Part shown: piece by piece, positions 57,901 through 64,000 of the stretch
Layout of the letters: every line of letters starts with the position of its first letter
Numbering within the stretch: position 1 is the first letter of the stretch
Assembly: GCA_024036415.1 (NCBI GenBank)
Contig: JAMWET010000024.1
Span: 541,566-605,565 of the forward strand
Direction of reading: 5' to 3'
Length of the DNA: 64,000 nucleotides
Source of the DNA: Prochilodus magdalenae
Taxonomy: Eukaryota > Chordata > Actinopteri > Characiformes > Prochilodontidae
Notes under the pieces: model-generated
What the model was told of the DNA's origin: nothing
Database searches by the model: none
The model's input: only the letters and a program-made list of their open reading frames with translations
Made by a program: the position numbers and the translations under genes

Positions 57901-58422
57901 AACACAACTGCTCCCATGACAGTGATGTGGGTCTGGTGTGTGCTGGTAAGAACTAGATACATACACAGTTAATCTGTTAAAGTATATATATGTTTACACT
58001 TCATGATTTTTTCATCCTCTTTTCTACAAGCATTTTTTCTCCCCCGACATTTAATAGGGATTTTATGGTAAAGAATGATTTTGTGTGATGTGTTCTCTCT
58101 CTTTCTTTTTTAGACAGTGTGAGGTTAGTGGATGCAGGTAGTCGCTGTGCTGGGAGAGTGGAAGTTCTTCATAGAGGACAGTGGGGAACAGTGTGTGATG
58201 ATAACTGGGATATGAGAGATGCTGCAGTGGTGTGTAGAGAGCTGGGCTGTGGAGAGGCTGTAGATGCACTGAGTGATGCTCACTTTGGACCAGGATCAGG
58301 ACCAATCTGGATGGATGATGTGGACTGTACTGGATCAGAGTCTACACTGAAGAAATGCCAGTCAGCACTATGGGGTAAACATGCCTGTAATCATTCTAAA
58401 GATGCTGGAGTCATCTGCTCAG
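51919..58422 (+). CDS. Gene C: CD163/WC1-like multi-SRCR receptor (3' part beyond window)
   Basis: Exons 51919-51976 (signal peptide [20 protein letters not shown]), 52207-52518, 55069-55371, 56190-56501, 57643-57945 and 58114-58422. All are phase 1 and give 532 codons without a stop. Five group-B SRCR domains follow the order of gene B domains 1-5, with identical lengths except exon 3, which has one extra codon. No mini-exon, TM or tail is present in the last 5.6 kb, so the gene either continues past 64000 or was cut by the repeats there. The reading frame is intact and the promoter conserved, so it is probably functional. Confidence 0.85.
52207..52518 (+). CDS. Gene C SRCR 1
   Basis: Pairs with gene B SRCR 1. 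Eight Cys. The C-terminal half is diverged ([34 protein letters not shown]). Confidence 0.87.
52519..55068. other. Gene C intron with a tRNA-like fragment
   Basis: About 53330-53420 contains GGTGGCTCATTCAGGGTA, then CCCACTTGCACGTGGG (a stem with a 6-base loop) and GGGTTCAAACC (B-box-like). It is a tRNA-derived SINE head or tRNA pseudogene. The rest has no clear feature. A 107-codon minus-strand frame at 53792-54115 has no recognisable domain. Confidence 0.45.
55069..55371 (+). CDS. Gene C SRCR 2, type a
   Basis: Eight-Cys a domain with GLHVEVLGG replacing GLPVEVLGG. Acceptor ATTTTAG, donor CTG|GTGAGA. Confidence 0.88.
55700..55925 (+). mobile_element. Tc1-like remnant
   Basis: GGCATGCACCAGTGACATG and GACCCAACAGCCAG are reverse complements of phrases in the antisense Tc1-like copy near 31955-32012. 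This is a second, opposite-strand member of the same family, with no usable frame. Confidence 0.5.
56190..56501 (+). CDS. Gene C SRCR 3, type b with one extra codon
   Basis: Eight-Cys b domain. [15 protein letters not shown] is one residue longer than [14 protein letters not shown] of its paralogs. Acceptor TGTACAG, donor CAG|GTAGGC. Confidence 0.87.
56588..57140. repeat. pair of diverged direct repeats in gene C intron
   Basis: GAAATGCTCTTCAGTAAGG...CAATTAACTC at about 56665-56750 recurs as GAGATGCTCTTCTGTGGGG...CAATTAACTC at about 57050-57132. Both copies have CGCTCTGCA and ACTCTCT. The two lie some 385 bp apart. Confidence 0.6.
57643..57945 (+). CDS. Gene C SRCR 4, type a
   Basis: Starts [12 protein letters not shown], so the usual VRLVGG is changed. 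The acceptor is an unusual ATACTAAAG without a good pyrimidine tract. Eight Cys. Donor CTG|GTAAGA. Confidence 0.83.
58114..58422 (+). CDS. Gene C SRCR 5, type b
   Basis: Shares [16 protein letters not shown] and the downstream intron with gene B SRCR 5. Last coding exon seen for gene C. Confidence 0.87.
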
Positions 58423-58646
58423 GTAAGTTACTCTAAACCTAAACACAAATATCAGTCAGTCATACATTTATGGTTAATGTTGATTTAATCCTTTTTTTTC
58501 TGAACCTGAATATATAAATTCTTCTGAAATCCTACATCTGAACATTTGCATATACATACCAAAGGATTAGAATGTAAAGAGGGTTGTTGGGCCACCACAA
58601 GCCAATTGCCACAAACCCTATTATGTATATCTTGCATGCATGTCCT

Positions 58647-58650
<4 letters not shown>

Positions 58651-58708
<58 letters not shown>
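58651..58708. repeat. (TA)n microsatellite
   Basis: About 58 bases of alternating TA. It creates Tyr-Ile repeat frames on both strands that are not genes. Confidence 0.9.
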
Positions 58709-58711
<3 letters not shown>

Positions 58712-58840
58712 CATCTAGCAGAGAGATACCATTCTCTCTAAAGGTGTCTAACACAATCTCAAATGTCTCAAAGTTGATCAGGTGTACAGGTTTTAAAATA
58801 TTAAATGAATACTCTGAGACAGCCAGATGACATACATATA

Positions 58841-59848
58841 CAGTGGGGTGTGAAGGTTTGGGCAGCCTTGTTAATTTTCCTGATTTACCTTTATAAAGCA
58901 TTGATTGTTTGGATAAAAAAAATGCGTTAAATATATCATATAGGGGACAAACACAGTGATATTTGAGAAGTGAAATGAAGTTTATATGATTTACAGAAAG
59001 TGTGCACATAATTGGTTTAAAACAAAAAGTCTAGGCAGGGTGCATTTGGGCACTGTTGTCATTTTATTGATTTCAAAACCTTTAGAACTAATTATTGGAA
59101 CTCAAATTTGGTTTGGTAAGTTTAGTGACCCTTGACCTCCATACACAGGTGACTCCAATTGTAAGCAATTGTAAGTTTTTCTCCTGTTTGCATCTTCTCT
59201 GAAGAGTCGCAGCATGGGAGTCTCAAAACAACTTTCAAATGACCTGAAAACAAAGATTGTTCACCGTCATGGTTTAGGGGAAGGATACAGAAAGCTCTCT
59301 CAGAGATTTCAGCTTTCAGTCTCCACTGCGAGAAACATTGTGAGAAAATGGAAGACCACAGGCACAGTTCAAGTCAAGGCTTGTTCTGTAATGGCCATCT
59401 CAGCCCCCAGGCCTAAATATTATTGAAAATCTGTGGTGTCACTTAAAGAGAGCTGTCCATGCTCGGAAACCATCAAACATGAATGAACTAGAGATGTTTT
59501 GTAAAGAAGAATGGTCTAAAATACCTTTCAAGCCAACAATCCTTAGACTCTCATTAGAAGCTATAGGGAAGCGTTTAGGAGGCTGTTATTTCTGCGAAAA
59601 GGAGATCCACTAATATTGAGTTAAGGTTTTTTTTTTGGGTGGTGCCCAAATTTTATGCACCTGCCTAATTTTGTTTAGACAATTATTGCACACTTTCTGT
59701 AAATCATATAAACTTCATTTCACTTCTCAAATATCACTGTGTTTGTCCCCTATATGATATATTTAACAGAGTTTATCCAAACAATCAATGCTTTATAAAG
59801 GTAAATCAGGAAAATTAACAACGCTGCCCAAACTTTCGCACCCCACTG
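58841..59848 (+). mobile_element. complete Tc1-like element, internally deleted
   Basis: 1008 bp bounded by TA dinucleotides, with long terminal inverted repeats (CAGTGGGGTGTGAAGGTTTG at the left; its counterpart ends CACCCCACTG at 59848). The plus frame from 59214 encodes the N-terminal helix-turn-helix (GVSKQLSNDLKTKIVHRH). Around 59377-59402 it jumps to the C-terminal part ([19 protein letters not shown], 59413-59614) in another frame, so the DDE core is missing. It is non-autonomous but its ends look intact. Confidence 0.9.
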
Positions 59849-59929
59849 TATACCATGTGATTACCTGTACACTGTATACCAAAAGTCAAACAGGCCATAT
59901 TGATCAATTGGGCAGTTGAACAAAGCAGC

Positions 59930-60410
59930 AACATATGACCAAACATGAACGGGAGAGCGAGATACGGAGTCAGGAGACAGGCAAAGGTCAGAACCAAAAG
60001 AGGCAGTTAGCGGAGATACCAGAATCCAGAGGCCAAACTGAGAGAATAATCAGAGAACAAACAAAGATCAAAAGCCAGGAGTAAAAGATATCAAAACCAA
60101 GGGGGACAAAGAGAGATCGAAAGTCAGAGAACAAAATAAGGTCAGACCTTTTGTGAACTGTTGTGGAAAAAAGGCTTGCAAACTAAGGGTTTAGCAAAAC
60201 TTTGCAATAAGGCAGTATTTGAATGGGGTTTAAATACAGGGAGATTAAATGGACACCAGGTGAATCTAATATTCTGGAGAGCTGGAACGGGACTGATTGG
60301 GTGACAGGGAACACTTATGTGTGACATCATAGAGTGATGCCCTCTGGGAAGTTGAGTCTGGAGGAGTGGCTGAGTTGAGAAAACCAGGAAGCGTGACACA
60401 TAGTTGAATT
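59930..60410. repeat. unclassified interspersed repeat
   Basis: Purine-rich phrases (GGAGTCAGGAGACAGGCAAA, AGAACAAAATAAGGTCAG) and an end near AGGAAGCGTGACA resemble a common fish element in antisense. 60411-61265 shows nothing recognisable. Confidence 0.35.
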
Positions 60411-61267
60411 TTAGTAAATTTTTATATTTAATAAATTACTACTGTCCATCCATCAGCATCCGCCGATAAAGCAACGTCACTTTAGTACTAATGTCACACA
60501 ATAAAGTCTCTTTCTGATGGCTGATGACACATGAACTTTGACATCGACTGCAAGTACTACCTCTAGGTTGCTAGGATTGTCTGACTTGTTGGCAGTTTTG
60601 AGAACAGTGAAGTGGCTGATTTCTCACTTCAACAATCAACAGGCTCCCCCAGAATCCTCCTATACCATGTTGTATTGATTAGCAGCTGATGGTGTGAGCC
60701 TGCCTGAGATTTAATTGTTAAGCTATCCAGTAATATTAGTGGGGATAATCCATAATCACAAGAACACTGCCTTTCTGTAAATTATACTGTATTTTACACA
60801 TTATTTTTAAAGATGGTTTTATGTGTTTAGTTACATTACCTCCATCTCTTAACATTGTTCAAATGAAGATTAAACATCCAGATGTATCCAGATAAAATAA
60901 AGAAAAGGTTTTAATTGGGTATTTTTTGTGCATTGTAATAATGAACAGTGAATCATAGTCAAATGAGGACCACCTTTTAGGAGATGTGATAAAAGACCAA
61001 TAACAAATGAAACAGTATTTTGTTAAAGCTGAAAATAAAATCCAGCTCTTTATGATAATCTGGAGAAACTGGAGTTAGAGCATCATAATTTCGTTTGACT
61101 TGATTTGAGACTTGCATGAGTTGATTTCAGACTTGCAGGGACTCTTGCATAAGAAGGATGCCAACAAAGAAAAGATTTATGACTAAATGTTTTTTGTTTT
61201 CTGTGCCGCTAACAAATTGTTAACCACTAACTGTATACCAGCTGTAGCCAGCTATCCTAATACTATC

Positions 61268-61556
61268 AGATTCAGAATAAGAATCAAGCTTTATTTGCCA
61301 AGTATGTTCACACATACAAGGAATTTGTCTTTGGTTACAGTATCTCACAGTGCACAGAGAGTAACAACATAACACACATACTTCCTAACACACACACACA
61401 CACACACACATACACACACACACAATACCTTACATACCTGTAAACTTTACAGTATGTGTAGCTGTATATGTATATTACAGTGCATAGTGCAGCAGTCCAG
61501 ATGTGGAGACAGATTAATGCTTAAAAAGGCTTAAAAAGTGCAGTACAAGAAGAAAC
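61268..61556 (-). repeat. LINE 3'-UTR-like fragment with (CA)n
   Basis: CAAGCTTTATTTGCCAAGTA then ACACATACAAGGAATTTGTC is a well-known fish LINE 3' end in antisense. A (CA)n run lies at about 61389-61425. Confidence 0.6.
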
Positions 61557-61558
61557 AG

Positions 61559-63949
61559 CAGTCAGCACAGAGGATGGAGCACCAGTCTGAGACGGTCAGT
61601 ACAGAGGATGGAGCACTAGTCTGAGATGGTCAGTACAGAGCATGGAGCAACAGTCTGAAACGGCCGGTACAGAGGATGGAGCACCAGTCTGAGACGGTCA
61701 GTACAGAGGATGGAGCACCAGTCTGAGACGGTCAGTACAGAGGATGGAGCAACAGTCTGATACGACCAGTACAGAGGATGGAGCAACAGTCTGATACGAC
61801 CAGTACAGAGGATGGAGCAACAGCCTGAGATGGCCAGTACAGAGGATGGAGCACCAGCCTGATAGGGGCGGTCAGTACTGAGGATGGAGCACCAGCCTGA
61901 GACGGCCAGTACAGAGGATGGAGCTCCAGCCTGAGACGGTCAGTACAGAGGATGGAGCACCAGCCTGAGACGGTCAGTACAGGGGATGGAGCACCAGCCT
62001 GAGACGGTCAGTACAGAGGATGGAGCACCAGCCTGAGACGGTCAGTACAGAGGATGGAGCACCAGCCTGAGACGGTCAGTACAGAGCATGCAGCACTAGT
62101 CTGAGATGGTCAGTACAGAGGATGGAGCACTAGTCTGAGATGGTCAGTACAGAGGATGGAGCAGCAGCCTGAGACAGTCAGTACAGAGGATGGAGCACCA
62201 GCCTGAGACGGTCAGTACAGAGGATGGAGCACCAGTCTGAGACGGTCAGTACAGAGGCTGGAGCACCAGTCTGAGACGGTCAGTACAGAGGATGGAGCAC
62301 CAGTCTGAGACGGTCAGTACAGAGGCTGGAGCACCAGTCTGAGACAGTCAGTACAAAGGATGGAACACCAGTCTGAGACGGTCAGTACAAAGGATGGAAC
62401 ACCAGTCTGAGACGGTCAGTACAGAGGATGGAGCACCAGTCTGAGATGGTCAGTACAGAGGATGGAGCACCAGTCTGAGACGGTCAGTACAGAGGTGCTG
62501 GAGCACCCAGTCTGAAGACAGTCAGTACAAAGGATGGGAACACAGTCTGAGACGGCCCAGTACAAAGGATGGAACAACCAGTCTGAGACGGGTCAGTACA
62601 GAGGATGGAAGCACCAGTCTGAGATGGTCAGATAACAGAGGATGGGAGGCACCAGTCTGAGATGGAGGTTCAGGTACGTACAGAGGATGGAGCAACAGTC
62701 TGAGACGGTCAGTACAGAGCATGGAGAAACAGTCTGAGACCGTCAGTACAGAGGATGGAGCAACAGTCTGAGACCGTCAGTACAGAGGATGGAGCACCAG
62801 TCTGAGACAGTCAGTACAGAGGATGGAGCACCAGTCTGAGACGGCCAGAACAGAGGATGGAACACCAGTTTGAGACAATCAGCTCAGTACCAGAAAGATG
62901 GGAGCACCAGTCTGTAGACAGTCAGTAAACATGGATGATGTGAGCACCAGTCTGAGACAAGTCAGTTACATGAGGATGGAGCCTAGTCTGAGGATGGTCA
63001 GTACAGAGATGATGGAGGCACTAGTCTGTATATGTGTGGTCAGTAACAGAGGATGTGGAGCAGCAGCCTGAGACGGTCAGTACAGAGGATTCGGAGCACC
63101 AGTCTTGACACGGTTCCATGTGTAACAAAGAGGCTGGAAGCCACCAGTCTGAGACAGTCAGTACAAAGGATGGAACACCAGTCTGAGACGGTCAGTACAA
63201 AGGATGGAAACACGCAGTCTGAACAGGTCAGTACAGATCTGGATGGAGCCACCAGTCTGAGATGGTCAGTACAGAAGGATGGAAGCTGACAGTCTGAGAC
63301 GGTCATTACAGAGCATGGAGAAACAGTCTGCAGGATCCGTCAGTACAGAGATGGAGCAAACAGTCTGAGTACCGTACAGTTTACATGAGGATGGAGCACC
63401 AAGTCTGAGACAATCAGTACAGACGGATGGGCACCAGTCTGAGACGGCCAGAACAGAGGATGGAACAACCAGTCTGAGACAATCAGTACAGAAGATGGAG
63501 CACCATCTGAGACAGTAGTACTCAGGAGTCAGTACCAGAGGATGGGAGCACACCAACTCTTGAGACAGTCAGTACAGAGGATGGAGCACCAGTCCCTGAG
63601 ACAGTCAGTACAGAGGATGGAGCACCCGTCTGAGACAATCAGTACAGAAGATGGAGCCCAGTCTGAGACCAGTCCAGTACAGAGGATGGAGCACCAGTCT
63701 GAGACAGTCAGTACAGAGGATGAAGCACCAATCTGAGACAGTCAGTACAGAGGATGGAGCACCAGTCTGAGACGGCCAGTACAGAGGATGGAGCACCAGT
63801 CTGAGACGGCCAGAACAGAGGATGGAGTACCAGTCTGAGACAGTCAGTACAGAAGATGGAGCACCAGTCTGAGACGGTCAGTACAGAGCGTGGAGCACCG
63901 GTCTGAGACGGTCATTACAGAGAATGGAGCACCAGTCTGAGACGTTCAG
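61559..63949. repeat. 34-bp minisatellite, about 70 copies
   Basis: The unit reads CAGTCTGAGACGGTCAGTAC then AGAGGATGGAGCAC. Variants include CAGCCTGAGA, CAGTCTGATACGACC and GAGCATGGAG. Copies are clean to about 62485 and after about 63690, but carry frequent single-base insertions between. Reading frames across it are repeat artefacts, since 34 is not a multiple of three. Confidence 0.95.
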
Positions 63950-64000
63950 TAAATTAAAAGTGCATCCCCCACAACATACAGCACAGACAGGAGTGAGGAA

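Noticed and set aside
62522..63796. Leu/Arg/Cys-rich frames on the minus strand at the window end
   Set aside because: They are readings of the 34-bp minisatellite; the unit length does not preserve frame and indels break it.
61559..63949. CRISPR-like array
   Set aside because: Repeats are contiguous without unique spacers, and the DNA is vertebrate.

Overview
The window is vertebrate, almost certainly teleost, genomic DNA. Genes are split into many short exons with canonical GT/AG junctions. Introns and intergenic DNA are full of fish-type repeats: Tc1-like elements with TA target sites, L2- and RTE-like LINE fragments, tRNA-derived SINEs and long microsatellites. No prokaryotic gene organisation is visible. 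An otophysan fish is a guess from the repeat flavour, not something shown.

The core is a head-to-tail array of three plus-strand genes for large group-B scavenger receptor cysteine-rich (SRCR) receptors of the CD163/WC1 (M130-like) kind. Gene A (about 2114-17852) lacks its 5' end, which lies left of the window. It shows 10 SRCR exons, a 24-residue mini-exon, a stalk, a transmembrane exon and a multi-tyrosine tail. Gene B (21639-40632) is complete: signal peptide, 15 SRCR domains, mini-exon, stalk, TM helix and tail, in 25 exons whose summed length (5427 nt) is a whole number of codons. Gene C (from 51919) has a signal peptide and five SRCR exons and then runs off the right edge. All introns I could place in the coding parts are phase 1, so every internal exon is a symmetric cassette.

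I label SRCR exons by sequence type. 'a' has the core [18 protein letters not shown]. 'b' has [20 protein letters not shown]. a'' and b' are diverged variants, and c, d, e, f and g are the single-copy types near the membrane. Gene B reads 1-a-b-a-b-a-b-a-b'-a''-c-d-e-f-mini-g-TM. Gene A from the window edge reads a-b-a-b'-a''-c-d-e-f-mini-g-TM, which is collinear with B domains 6-15. Gene C reads 1-a-b-a-b, collinear with B domains 1-5. The array therefore looks like whole-gene tandem duplication, with the outer a/b pairs multiplied and homogenised.

The cytoplasmic tails are built from small symmetric exons, each carrying one YxxV-type motif (YEEV, YEDV, YNDV, and YDDV four times). This is a modular phosphotyrosine tail that exon skipping could shorten without a frameshift.

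Layout: 1-2113 repeats and upstream sequence of gene A; 2114-17852 gene A, with a 6.3-kb intron full of LINEs; 17853-20577 3' UTR and intergenic; 20578-21638 promoter/5' UTR of gene B; 21639-40632 gene B; 40633-50930 repeat-rich intergenic DNA with a BEN-like relic gene and a TIR element; 50930-51918 duplicated promoter of gene C; 51919-58422 visible gene C; 58423-64000 a Tc1-like element, LINE debris and a 34-bp minisatellite of roughly 70 copies. All family calls were made by eye; no database search was run.
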